From NCBI GenBank assembly GCA_902712845.1, contig LR743504.1:2268001-2332000 (forward strand): a stretch of DNA of 64,000 bases. Reading direction: 5' to 3'. The notes below the pieces were generated by a model. The model made no database searches. It worked only from the letters and a program-made list of their open reading frames with translations, and was not told where the DNA came from. Positions 19,920-28,448 of this stretch are shown piece after piece. Numbering within the stretch: the first letter of the stretch is position 1; each line of letters opens with the position of its first letter. This stretch comes from Methylobacterium bullatum. GTDB taxonomy: Bacteria > Pseudomonadota > Alphaproteobacteria > Rhizobiales > Beijerinckiaceae. The translations under genes and the position numbers were made by a program.

Positions 19920-21983
19920 ATGACGAGCACCACCATCCGGGACATCGGACCGTTCGCGGAGCCTGTATGGGACACGCCGTTCGGCCTGCCGCCCTTCGAC
20001 AGGATCCGGCCGGAGCATTTCCTGCCCGCCTTCGAGATGGCCCTGGATTCGCACGATGCCGAGATCGCGGCCATCGCCGATTCTTCGGAGCCGGCGACCT
20101 TCGCCAACACGGTGGAGGCGATGGAGCGCGCGGGCCTCGATCTCGACCGCGTCGCTTCCGTCTTCTTCAACCTGAGCGGCAGCAACACCAGCCCGGACCT
20201 CCAGGCCGTCGAGCGGGCGATCACGCCGCGTCTCGCCCGCCACGGCAGCGCCATCTACCTCAATCCCCGGCTCTGGGCACGCATCGCCGCAATCGACGCG
20301 GATGCGGAGGCGCTCGGCTCGGAAGAGCGGCGCGTCCTCGACCGCTATCGCACACGCTTTCGCCGCGCCGGTGCCGATCTCGCCCCCGAGGCGAAGGCGC
20401 GGATGGCCGAGATCGCCGGGCGCATGGCCGAGCTCGGGACGACGTTCAGTCAGAACCTGCTGGCCGACGAGAGCGCCTTCATCCTCCCCCTCGAGGGTGA
20501 GGCGGACCTCGCCGGCCTGCCCGAGTTCCTCAGGGCGGCCGCTGCCAGCGCGGCCAAGGACCGGGGCGGCGAGCACGGTCACGTCATCACCCTGTCGCGC
20601 TCGCTGATCGAGCCGTTCCTGGTCTTCTCCACCCGGCGTGACCTGCGCGAGAAGGCCTACGAGGCCTGGACTCGCCGCGGCGAGAGCGGGGGCGCCACGG
20701 ACAATAAGGGGATCATCGCCGAGATCGTCGCCCTCCGCGCGGAGCGGGCACGCCTCCTCGGCTTCGACAGCTTCGCTCATTTCAAGCTCTCCGACACCAT
20801 GGCGGGCTCGCCGGAGGCGGCGATGGAACTCCTGCGCAACGTCTGGACGCCGGCCCATGCCCGTGCGGGCGCGGAACGCGACCGGCTCCAGGTGCTGGCG
20901 ACGGCGGAAGGGGCCGATTTTGCCATCCGCGCCCACGATTGGCGCCACTATGCCGAGAAGCTCCGGCGGTCCGAGCACGATCTCGACGAGGGCGAGATCA
21001 AGCCATACCTGCCCCTGGACGGCGTCATCGCGGCGTCCTTCGACACGGCCTCGCGCCTGTTCCAGCTGCGCTTCGAGGAACTCACCGACTTCCCCCGCTA
21101 CCATCCCGACGTGCGGGCCTGGACGGTTCGCAATGCCGACGGATCGGAGGTCGGGATCTTCCTCGGCGATTACTTCGCCCGGTCGTCGAAGCGCAGCGGC
21201 GCCTGGATGAGTGCCTTCCGCTCACAGGAGCGGCTTAACGGTTCGATCACGCCGATCATCGTCAACGTGATGAACTTCGCCAAGGCGCCGGCGGGCGAGA
21301 CGCCGCTTCTGTCCTTCGACGACGCGCGCACCCTGTTTCACGAGTTCGGCCATGCCCTGCACGGCCTCCTCTCCGACGTGACCTACCCGCTTCTCGCGGG
21401 CACGGCGGTGGCGGGGGATTTCGTCGAACTGCCCTCCCAGCTCTACGAGCACTGGCTCGAACAGCCGGAAGTGCTGCGCGCCCATGCACGCCACTACCGT
21501 ACCGGCGAGCCGATGCCGGAAGACCTGCTCAAGCGCATGCTCGCGGCGCGGTCGTTCAATCAGGGCTTCGCCACCATCGAATACACCGCCTCGGCGATCG
21601 TCGACATGACGCTGCATCTGTCGAGCGGCGGCGAGGACGGGCTCGACGTCCTGGCCTTCGAGGCCGACGCGTTGCAGCGCATCGGCATGCCCGCGGAGAT
21701 CTCCATGCGGCACCGCTCGCCGCATTTCGCGCATATCTTCTCCGGCGATAGCTATGCCGCCGGCTATTATAGCTACCTCTGGTCCGAGGTGCTGGATGCC
21801 GATGCGTTCGACGCGTTCCGGGAAGCCGGCGACATCTTCCACCCCGAGACGGCGGCGCGCCTGCGCAAGTTCGTCTACGGGGCCGGAAACTTGCGCGACC
21901 CCGGCGAGGCCTACACCGCCTTCCGCGGTCGCCTGCCGAGCATCGATCCGCTGCTGCGCCAGCGCGGTCTGGCGGCTGCCTGA
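19920..21983 (+). CDS. M3 family metallopeptidase (oligopeptidase A / Dcp type)
   Basis: A 687-residue zinc endopeptidase or dipeptidyl carboxypeptidase that degrades short peptides. The zinc motif HEFGHALH is near residue 474, followed by the downstream Glu ligand region. The N-terminal helical cap and C-terminal AGYYSYLWSEVLDADAF are typical of the M3 family, close to Dcp and PrlC. It has no signal peptide. The ATG at 19920 has AAGGACG upstream; the frame to 19743 would overlap fliP and lacks family sequence. Its stop and the flgL stop on the opposite strand are separated by one base, so the two transcripts must overlap unless terminated inside a gene. Confidence 0.93.
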   Translation: MTSTTIRDIGPFAEPVWDTPFGLPPFDRIRPEHFLPAFEMALDSHDAEIAAIADSSEPATFANTVEAMERAGLDLDRVASVFFNLSGSNTSPDLQAVERAITPRLARHGSAIYLNPRLWARIAAIDADAEALGSEERRVLDRYRTRFRRAGADLAPEAKARMAEIAGRMAELGTTFSQNLLADESAFILPLEGEADLAGLPEFLRAAAASAAKDRGGEHGHVITLSRSLIEPFLVFSTRRDLREKAYEAWTRRGESGGATDNKGIIAEIVALRAERARLLGFDSFAHFKLSDTMAGSPEAAMELLRNVWTPAHARAGAERDRLQVLATAEGADFAIRAHDWRHYAEKLRRSEHDLDEGEIKPYLPLDGVIAASFDTASRLFQLRFEELTDFPRYHPDVRAWTVRNADGSEVGIFLGDYFARSSKRSGAWMSAFRSQERLNGSITPIIVNVMNFAKAPAGETPLLSFDDARTLFHEFGHALHGLLSDVTYPLLAGTAVAGDFVELPSQLYEHWLEQPEVLRAHARHYRTGEPMPEDLLKRMLAARSFNQGFATIEYTASAIVDMTLHLSSGGEDGLDVLAFEADALQRIGMPAEISMRHRSPHFAHIFSGDSYAAGYYSYLWSEVLDADAFDAFREAGDIFHPETAARLRKFVYGAGNLRDPGEAYTAFRGRLPSIDPLLRQRGLAAA

Positions 21984-21984
21984 C

Positions 21985-23775
21985 TCAGGAGAGGTAGTTC
22001 GTCAGCGACAGTTTCGACAGCATCGAGGTCACCTGGTAGCTCGCCTGAAGCTGGTTCTGGAGTGCCAGGAGCTTCGCGGTCACTTCCTCGATGGAGACCG
22101 TATCGACGCCGTCGAGACTGTCCTGCAGGGTGGCCCTGGCGGTGCGGTTGTCGGTCTTGGTGTCCGCCATCGTCTTGGCCGCCAGGCTGAGGTCGCTGGC
22201 GATGCTCTGCACGCCTTCGCGTCCGTCACCGGAAGTGAGGAGCGAACGCGCGCGCTCCGAGACGGCATTGTAGCGCGCCACATCCGGCGATCCGGTCGTC
22301 GAGGACGTGAAGCTCTGCACCGCGACCTGCGCGATGCCGGCGAGGACGGCACGGATCGGGGCCTCGTTGGCCTGGGCTCCGATGCCGACCTTCCGGTCCG
22401 CGCCGATCTGCACCGTCGCCGTCGCCCGGGGATCGGCCGAGGTATCGTCGCCGGTGTACCAGATCACGGTCTTGGTGCTGGCCTGCTCGGCGTAGCCGTT
22501 TCCATCCTCCGAGACGCGGCGTGGCGCGAAGCCTCCGGTTTTCGATCCGGCAAAGAAATCCTGCGAGGCGCGTGACGCCGAACTGGCCGATAAGGTTGTC
22601 CCGGCCGTCTCCTTGAGAGCGTTCGACAGGGCGGTGGAGATGTTGGCCGCCACGTCGCCGGTCAACGAGAACTCGCTGGTCGACTTCGAATCCGCATTCG
22701 CCTTCGCGGTGAGCGTGATGATCTGCGTTGTCCCGTCGCGAAGCGCGAGGTTAAAGGTCAGCGTGTCCCCCGCCGCCGGAGGAGACTTGACGGTGAGCGC
22801 CACCGAGGCCGGCGTGCCGGTCCCAAAATTCGCCGCGATGCCGAGGGAGGCCTTGCCCTGGATGCTGGCGACAGGCTGGCCCTCGAACTTCTTGGTCAGG
22901 GCGGCGGCGGTCTCGGCGGCCGTACCGAGGGGAATCGTGTTGGTCGCGTCGGCCGGAGGGTTCGCGGTGACGATCAGGTCGGTAAAAGTCTGGCTCCCAT
23001 CGGGCTGATTGATCGCCACGCGGATGCGGTCGCCTTCCGCCGGTGCGTTGGCCACGGTAAAGGTTACGTCCGGCGCCGTGCCGCCCGTCTTCGCCCCCGC
23101 CGTGATGGCCGCCGGGTTAGAACTCATGGCCGAGAGAAGCTTGAAGCCGAAATTCGCGCGCGTTTCCGTGCCCGCCGTGCCCGTGCCTTCCTCACTGACC
23201 GTTACGGTGGAGCCCGACGCGCTGGTGGCGATGCGGCCATTGCCGTTCGGGCCGAGATCGGCGGCGACCTGCTCGCTCACCAGGGTCTTGAGACCATCGA
23301 GGCCGAGAGCGGGCACGCCATTGAGGATCGCATCCGACGAAGCCACGGGCGGCGTATCCGAATCGCGACCGCCGAAGAGGTAATTGCCGGCGACGTCCTG
23401 GTTCAACGCGTCGACGGCCGCATCCAGGCTGTTCCTGGCTACCTGCGCCACGGTCGAGGCCGTTCCGGTGGTGCTGGAATTCAACGATTTCTGCAGGATG
23501 CCGCTCAAGGAGGAGAGCTGAGTCACCGCCGAGCTGGCGACCGTCACCCGTGTCGTGTTCGCCGTGATGGCGGCGTCGTAGCCGTCGAGGACGCTGAGGG
23601 AGGCGTGGGCACTGAGGCTGGTGGTCCGCCCAGTGCCGAGCCCGCCATACGTCTCGGCGGTGCGACCGCTGGCGAGCTGCGTGGTCAACGCGTCGAGACG
23701 CGCCTTCTGGCTGACCAGACTCGCGGTGTTGCGATCCTGGACGTAGGTACCGGCCGTAAAGGCGCTGATCGTCAT
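21985..23775 (-). CDS. flgL: Flagellar hook-filament junction protein FlgL (HAP3), long form
   Basis: Joins the hook to the filament. The 596-residue protein is far longer than enterobacterial FlgL (about 320). The flagellin-like N-terminus (residues 1-135, with LTTQLASGRTA and NYLFGG at 131-136) and C-terminus (LLALQNQLQASYQVTSMLSKLSLTNYLS) are conserved. The extra length is a surface-exposed middle part holding two similar modules at about 238-299 and 326-389. The ribosome-binding site GAGG stands 8 bases before the ATG, and a leader hairpin lies at 23794-23821. It follows flgK after a 148-base gap. Confidence 0.92.
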   Translation of the reverse strand: MTISAFTAGTYVQDRNTASLVSQKARLDALTTQLASGRTAETYGGLGTGRTTSLSAHASLSVLDGYDAAITANTTRVTVASSAVTQLSSLSGILQKSLNSSTTGTASTVAQVARNSLDAAVDALNQDVAGNYLFGGRDSDTPPVASSDAILNGVPALGLDGLKTLVSEQVAADLGPNGNGRIATSASGSTVTVSEEGTGTAGTETRANFGFKLLSAMSSNPAAITAGAKTGGTAPDVTFTVANAPAEGDRIRVAINQPDGSQTFTDLIVTANPPADATNTIPLGTAAETAAALTKKFEGQPVASIQGKASLGIAANFGTGTPASVALTVKSPPAAGDTLTFNLALRDGTTQIITLTAKANADSKSTSEFSLTGDVAANISTALSNALKETAGTTLSASSASRASQDFFAGSKTGGFAPRRVSEDGNGYAEQASTKTVIWYTGDDTSADPRATATVQIGADRKVGIGAQANEAPIRAVLAGIAQVAVQSFTSSTTGSPDVARYNAVSERARSLLTSGDGREGVQSIASDLSLAAKTMADTKTDNRTARATLQDSLDGVDTVSIEEVTAKLLALQNQLQASYQVTSMLSKLSLTNYLS

Positions 23776-23793
23776 CGTGACCTCGGCGGTAGG

Positions 23794-23821
23794 GTCTTCA
23801 AGCGGTCAACCGGATGAAGAC
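23794..23821 (-). promoter_or_regulatory. Leader hairpin immediately upstream of flgL
   Basis: Outer stem GTCTTCA / TGAAGAC (7 bp) and inner stem CGGT / ACCG, ending 18 bases before the flgL start codon and just above its ribosome-binding site. It is well placed to affect initiation or mRNA stability. No known regulator is implied by sequence. Confidence 0.35.
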
Positions 23822-23896
23822 TCCGGAGAATCGGCCCGAACAGTGGAGGCCACGTTTCGGGAGAACTCGATACGGAACGAAGACCCGGAGCAACCT

Positions 23897-23915
23897 CGCG
23901 GACACGATGTCCGCG
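23897..23915 (-). terminator. Hairpin just after flgK
   Basis: Perfect 8-bp repeat CGCGGACA-CGA-TGTCCGCG, 8 bases past the flgK stop in the direction of transcription. No T-run follows, so it may be a weak terminator, or a 3'-end stabiliser that separates flgK from flgL. Confidence 0.3.
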
Positions 23916-23923
23916 ACGACGCC

Positions 23924-25801
23924 CTAGATCCGGAGAAGCGTGTCCAGCATGTCGCGTGCGGCGGTAAGCACGCGGGCATTGGCGGTATAGGCCGTCTGCA
24001 ATCCGACGAGCTTCGACATCTCCTCGTCGATCTTGACGCCGGACGTGCTGGCGAACCGCCCCTGCGCGGTCGCGAGCGCAATGCTCTGTCCTTCGTCGAG
24101 ATTCTGCGCGGTCGCCGCGGCGGCGCCCTGTGCGTCGATGATCTTCTGGGCGAAACCCTGCACGGAGGAATCGTAGGGCGCGCTGATGCCGCCGATCCCG
24201 CTCGCCGCCGAGAAGGTCCGGTTCGCGCTCGTGAGGGCATTGAACAGGTATTGCGGCCTCGTCGGTTCACTGCCCTGGGTGCCCGGCGAAAATTTCACCA
24301 GCGTTTCCGTCTTGGCGATCACCGCCGGGTTCACGGCGATGCGCTGGGCGAACCCCGTCAACTGCGAGCCGCCGTCGAACGAGCCGGTGTAGAGCCGTGC
24401 CTGACCGGTGGAGTCGACGAAGAGCGGGATCTGGGGCTTGCCGTTCGTGACGTCCTCGGGCGACGCCGACTGGGTGACGCTGGCGCTGATCCCCTGGATC
24501 GTCGGGCTGCCGCTCGCCGGTGTCAGAATCCTGACTTGGCCTTCCTTGCCGAGAGTGGCGGCGGAGGTCACGGTGAAGGGCGAGCCGAGGGCGGCGGCGA
24601 TCGCCGTGCCGAAAGTGGCCGGGTTGCTCCCCACCGTGAACGGGACGATGGTCGCCAACGGGTCGGCGACATCGGACCGGTTCACGGCGGCGGGTGGAGT
24701 CAGGTTCGACGGGACCAGGATCAGGTTGCGCTGCGCGCCGTTCGCGTCCTTGAGGCTGATCGTGATGGCGTTGCCGGCGCTCAGGCCGGTCAGGTCGATG
24801 TCGAATCCCGCTCCGCCCGCCGCCGTCGCGGGCGTGCCGACCGCTGACGTGTCGGACAGCGACCGCGACAGGCCCGCCGCCAGATCGTCGAGCTGGCGCT
24901 GGGCCTGGGGCAGAACCGTGTCCCGCAGCTCTATACCGGCCGCCAGCGAGCCCGAACGGATCGCGTTCGAGGCCACCAGATCGATCGTTCCGCCACCCGG
25001 CGTGGTCGCCGTGATGGTTCCGACGCTGCGCTGGGCCGGGTCCGCGGAGTAGCTGTCCTCGGGACCGAGCGTACCGCGAGCGTCGAAGCTCAAGGTCGCC
25101 GCGCTGGCCCGGTCCACCAGCGTCATGCCCGAATTGGTGATGACCGTGACGGTCCCGTCTCGTTGCACCGTCGCCTGCACGTCGAGATAGCCGGAAAGGG
25201 AATTGAGGGCCTGGTCACGTTGATCGAGCAGGGCGACCTTGGATCCATCGTCGCTGGTTGCGGCGATCTTGACGTTGAGTTGGGCGATGGACGAGAGCAG
25301 CCCGCTCGCCGCCGCCGTATCGTTGGAGAGCTGGCTCTCGGTCGCACTGCGCAGGGATTGGACTCCTTCCGCGATGCTCCCGATCTTCGACGCGAGGTTG
25401 GATGCCGCCGTGACGACGGAGGAGCGGGCGGGCGCGGAAGTCGGGTCCGCGCCGAGGGTCTGGAGCGCCAGGGTGAAGTTGTTCATCACCCCGTCGAGGG
25501 CGCTCGTGGTGCCCGGTATGCCGTAGAGCTTGTCGAGCTGGGTCCTGACGTCCGCCATCATCCCGGTATAGGACGCGCCGGACGTCTCCAGCCGCAGCTG
25601 CTTCAACGCATTCTCGTCGAAGACCCGGTTAATCGTGCCGATGGCGACACCGGAATTGCCGGGCCCCTGCGCGACGGTGTCGAGCGTGCGCTTGACATAG
25701 CCGGCGGTGCCGACATTCGCGATGTTCTGCGAGACGATGCCGATGGCGGCCTGAGTGGTCTTCAGGCCGGCCGCGGCCGTGTTCAGGGCTGAGAACGACA
25801 C
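23924..25801 (-). CDS. flgK: Flagellar hook-associated protein FlgK (HAP1)
   Basis: First hook-filament junction protein. The 625-residue product has the rod/hook-family N-terminus (NTAAAGLKTTQAAIGIVSQNIANVGTAGYVKR), a coiled region at 100-210 and a C-terminal domain SGVKIDEEMSKLVGLQTAYTANARVLTAARDMLDTLLRI typical of FlgK. A module at about 333-410 (GLSAGNAITISLKDANGAQ...) resembles those in FlgL. The start ATG is 37 bases after the flgE stop, so flgE and flgK are likely one operon driven from the sigma-54 site upstream of flgE. Confidence 0.95.
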   Translation of the reverse strand: MSFSALNTAAAGLKTTQAAIGIVSQNIANVGTAGYVKRTLDTVAQGPGNSGVAIGTINRVFDENALKQLRLETSGASYTGMMADVRTQLDKLYGIPGTTSALDGVMNNFTLALQTLGADPTSAPARSSVVTAASNLASKIGSIAEGVQSLRSATESQLSNDTAAASGLLSSIAQLNVKIAATSDDGSKVALLDQRDQALNSLSGYLDVQATVQRDGTVTVITNSGMTLVDRASAATLSFDARGTLGPEDSYSADPAQRSVGTITATTPGGGTIDLVASNAIRSGSLAAGIELRDTVLPQAQRQLDDLAAGLSRSLSDTSAVGTPATAAGGAGFDIDLTGLSAGNAITISLKDANGAQRNLILVPSNLTPPAAVNRSDVADPLATIVPFTVGSNPATFGTAIAAALGSPFTVTSAATLGKEGQVRILTPASGSPTIQGISASVTQSASPEDVTNGKPQIPLFVDSTGQARLYTGSFDGGSQLTGFAQRIAVNPAVIAKTETLVKFSPGTQGSEPTRPQYLFNALTSANRTFSAASGIGGISAPYDSSVQGFAQKIIDAQGAAAATAQNLDEGQSIALATAQGRFASTSGVKIDEEMSKLVGLQTAYTANARVLTAARDMLDTLLRI

Positions 25802-25838
25802 GCTTGCCCTCCTTCTACGTCACCGGAAACCTCGGAAC

Positions 25839-27206
25839 TCAGCGGATGATGTTGATCAACGAGGACATCATATCCTGCGCGGTCGAAATGACCTTCGTGT
25901 TCGCAGAATAGGCCTGTTGGGTTACGATCATCTTAGAAAACTCGCTCGCAATGTCGGTATTCGACTGCTCGATGTTTTGGCCTTCGACCGTCGTGTTGTT
26001 CAGACCCGTGACTGGCGCACCGGAATCCAGTGTCTGGCGATAATTGCCGGACGAATCGGCCTTCAGTCCATCGGGATTCGTGAACTGCACAACCTTGATT
26101 TGCGCCAGAGCAACGGTATTGCCGTTGCTGTAGCTGCCAATGACTTCGCCATTTTCGCTGACCGAGAGGGCATTGAGGGTGCCTGCGCTGAAACCGTCCT
26201 GGCCCAATGTGGACGTGGAAACTCCTGCGGCGCTATAGGCCGTAAGACCGCCGCTTCCGTAATTAAAAGATATATTCCCCAGATCAATATTGTCGACCGT
26301 CAGGTTTGGGATTGTGGCGGTGGTTCCAGTTGGCGCTGCAAGTTGTCCACGTGCATTGAATTCAAAAGCTGTTCCAATGTTTGTCCAGGATGAATTCTGT
26401 CCGGTCGACACGTTTTTGTCGGCGTAATAAAGATTCCAGACATCGTTTGTTGCCGGATTGGCGGAAGCGTTGCCTGTCTGGACTTTCGCCCATACCGTCT
26501 TAACATAAACAGGTGCACCACTGACTGAGTATGCCGTGAGTTCAGGGCCGGCGACGGCGGCCGACATGAGGGCCGGTGCGTCCGAAGCTGCAACGGTTCC
26601 CGTTGGACCCGTCCCGGTGAGGACAATGGCATTGGTCGAAGCCGTCGAGAGGTCGGTCGCTGCCAAAGATTTTGCCGGCGTCTTCGGGAGATTCGCAGAG
26701 TAGTTGATAGTCGTCGTCGGTTTGGCCGGGACGGGCAATCTAGAAATCTGGATCGGGCCTTCACCGGTGCCGCGACCGGTCGCCGGATCGAGACTGGTCC
26801 CGGTGAGGTAGGCGCCGCCACCGTTGCGGAGAAAGCCTTCAGCGTCTTGGGAGAAATCGCCCCGGCGAGTATAGAGGTTCCCCGGCGAGAACGAGGTCTG
26901 GCCGTTGACGTCGCTGGTCTTGGTCTGCACGGCGAAGAATCCCGGCCCGTTCAAGGCGATGTTGGTCGGAATCTCGGTGGCGATGATATTGCCCTGGACC
27001 GAGTTGGTCAGGACGGAGTTCGCCCGGACGCTACCGGAGACCTGACGGCTGGGCGCTTGCTCGGCGACGAGGTCGACGAAGCTGGTATCGACGCGCTTGA
27101 AGCCTGTGGTCTGCGAGTTGGCGATGTTGCCCGAGATGTTCTCGAGGGAGAAGCCCTGGGCCTTCATGCCCGAGACCGCCGTCTGCAACGCGGAAAACAC
27201 ATCCAT
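25839..27206 (-). CDS. flgE: Flagellar hook protein FlgE
   Basis: Main subunit of the flexible hook. The 455-residue protein has the conserved N-terminal ISGNIANSQTTGFKR and a C-terminal SNTDIASEFSKMIVTQQAYSANTKVISTAQDM motif that pack the hook core; the middle forms the outer domains. The ATG at 27206 is preferred to a TTG at 27215 because AAAGG lies at proper spacing. The middle of the gene is compositionally odd: 26221-26520 is 49% GC by count, against about 70% in flgK, with A/T-rich codons. This suggests a recombined outer-domain segment. First gene before flgK; transcription is probably from the site at 27263-27278. Confidence 0.93.
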   Translation of the reverse strand: MDVFSALQTAVSGMKAQGFSLENISGNIANSQTTGFKRVDTSFVDLVAEQAPSRQVSGSVRANSVLTNSVQGNIIATEIPTNIALNGPGFFAVQTKTSDVNGQTSFSPGNLYTRRGDFSQDAEGFLRNGGGAYLTGTSLDPATGRGTGEGPIQISRLPVPAKPTTTINYSANLPKTPAKSLAATDLSTASTNAIVLTGTGPTGTVAASDAPALMSAAVAGPELTAYSVSGAPVYVKTVWAKVQTGNASANPATNDVWNLYYADKNVSTGQNSSWTNIGTAFEFNARGQLAAPTGTTATIPNLTVDNIDLGNISFNYGSGGLTAYSAAGVSTSTLGQDGFSAGTLNALSVSENGEVIGSYSNGNTVALAQIKVVQFTNPDGLKADSSGNYRQTLDSGAPVTGLNNTTVEGQNIEQSNTDIASEFSKMIVTQQAYSANTKVISTAQDMMSSLINIIR

Positions 27207-27262
27207 GACCGGCAACCTTTGTTGAAAATGATGTGGACCGAGATTGGTTCATGCCATCATCC

Positions 27263-27278
27263 GCAAGCGGGATGCCAA
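27263..27278 (-). promoter_or_regulatory. Sigma-54 (-24/-12) promoter upstream of flgE
   Basis: On the minus strand the sequence TTGGCATCCCGCTTGC matches the RpoN consensus TTGGCACNNNNNTTGC with one difference, and GG and GC have the required 10-base spacing. The start point would be near 27251, about 45 bases before the flgE ATG. Dependence on RpoN implies an activator acting from further upstream, in the space shared with the BLUF gene. Confidence 0.7.
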
Positions 27279-27451
27279 GTCTAACGCATTGAAATTACGA
27301 GATTAGTTTTTAAGATGGCCGGCAAGAACCGACATTTGCCTGAAATACCCCGGCAGCTTTTGCCGGTTTCGTGATAGAGTGCGGGCGTCGTTTACCCAGC
27401 GTTATGCCCGGGTCGGTTAGCGTCGGGCCGTTGGCGCAACGGAGAGGGATC

Positions 27452-27919
27452 ATGAAGAGCAAGCGGACGACCCTCGTCCATCTCATCTATTTCTCGCGCC
27501 TCAATCTCGCCGCCGATGCGGCGGGCCGTACTCGCCAACTCGGGGAGATCACGCGGCAGGCGCAGAAGAAGAACGAATTTTCCGTCATCACGAGCTTCCT
27601 GCTGGTGGAGCAGAATTTCGCCGCCCAGATCATCGAAGGCGAGCGCACCTCGGTGAACGACACGTTCGGACGGATCAGCAACGATACTCGGCATCGCGAC
27701 GTCCAGATCGTCGAGTGGCGTGAGATCGTGAAGCGGGAATTCGTCAATTCGTTCGTGACCGTCATCCGCAACCCCGCCAACGACGCGATCTTTCAGAAGG
27801 CCGGCCTGCTGCCGATGTTTCAGCGTGGCACTCCGAAAGGCGGGGTGATCCATTCCCTCGCCGTTGCCCTGCAGACCGAATCCTTGTCCAAACAGGGTAT
27901 CGACCATCTTTTCGTCTGA
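27452..27919 (+). CDS. BLUF-domain blue-light sensor protein
   Basis: A 155-residue single-domain protein predicted to bind FAD and respond to blue light. BLUF features are LVHLIYFSR with Tyr13, Asn41 in KKNEF, Gln59 in AAQIIEGE, and the later NDTRHRDVQIVEW. The Asn-Gln distance (18) equals that in AppA and BlrB. In the late strand the usual W-x-M is absent (REFVNSFVTVI), so the semiconserved Trp and Met are missing. GGAGAGGG precedes the ATG; a longer in-frame reading from 27371 is less likely. Divergent from flgE and followed after 54 bases by a response regulator, probably in one operon. Confidence 0.88.
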   Translation: MKSKRTTLVHLIYFSRLNLAADAAGRTRQLGEITRQAQKKNEFSVITSFLLVEQNFAAQIIEGERTSVNDTFGRISNDTRHRDVQIVEWREIVKREFVNSFVTVIRNPANDAIFQKAGLLPMFQRGTPKGGVIHSLAVALQTESLSKQGIDHLFV

Positions 27920-27973
27920 TGCTTCGTCCAGCCTTCCCGACCTCGGATATCCGACCTTGAGCTTTGAAAGCCC

Positions 27974-28426
27974 ATGAGTGAGACCCCACCGATCCTGATC
28001 GTCGACGATCAGGAGAAACTGCTGAAGCTGGTCATCCTGTTGATGACGCGGATCGGTTTCCCCGATGTCGACGGCGTGACCAGCGGTCCCGAAGCGCTGG
28101 AGCGCTTGCGCGAGCGCAAATACGCCCTCGTGATCTCGGACCTGATGATGGAGCCGATGGACGGGCTGACGCTCCTGCGCGAGATCCGCGGCGACGACGC
28201 GCTCATGAACACGCCTTTTATCCTCACCGAAGCCTCCTTCGACTTCGAGGACATCAACCTCGCGCACCAGGCCGGTGCCGACGCCTTCATCCTCAAGCCG
28301 TTCGACATGTCGGTGCTGAAATCGAAGCTGAAGCAGGTGATCAACCGCAAGCCGCGCCGCCGCGAGGCGCCGCTTGCAGCGGAATCGGCTCTCAACGTCG
28401 ATTTCCCGATGCTGGGCAAATTCTGA
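27974..28426 (+). CDS. Single-domain response regulator (CheY-like)
   Basis: A 150-residue receiver with the acidic pair Asp11-Asp12, phosphoacceptor Asp56 in VISDLMMEPMDG, a Thr in the FILTEASF strand and Lys in ILKPFD. After the receiver (about 125 residues) there is only a short basic tail, KPRRREAP..., with no output domain. It therefore acts by protein contact, as CheY does, or as a phosphate relay. It follows the BLUF gene and lies next to flagellar genes; a link to motility or light response is an inference from position. No cognate kinase is adjacent. Confidence 0.9.
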   Translation: MSETPPILIVDDQEKLLKLVILLMTRIGFPDVDGVTSGPEALERLRERKYALVISDLMMEPMDGLTLLREIRGDDALMNTPFILTEASFDFEDINLAHQAGADAFILKPFDMSVLKSKLKQVINRKPRRREAPLAAESALNVDFPMLGKF

Positions 28427-28448
28427 TCGACCCGTCCGGACCGCTGGG

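Noticed and set aside
27350..27366. Small hairpin CCGGCA-GCTTT-TGCCGG as terminator in the flgE-BLUF space
   Set aside because: It lies between divergent genes where no transcript should end; at six base pairs it may be chance, or part of a regulator site.
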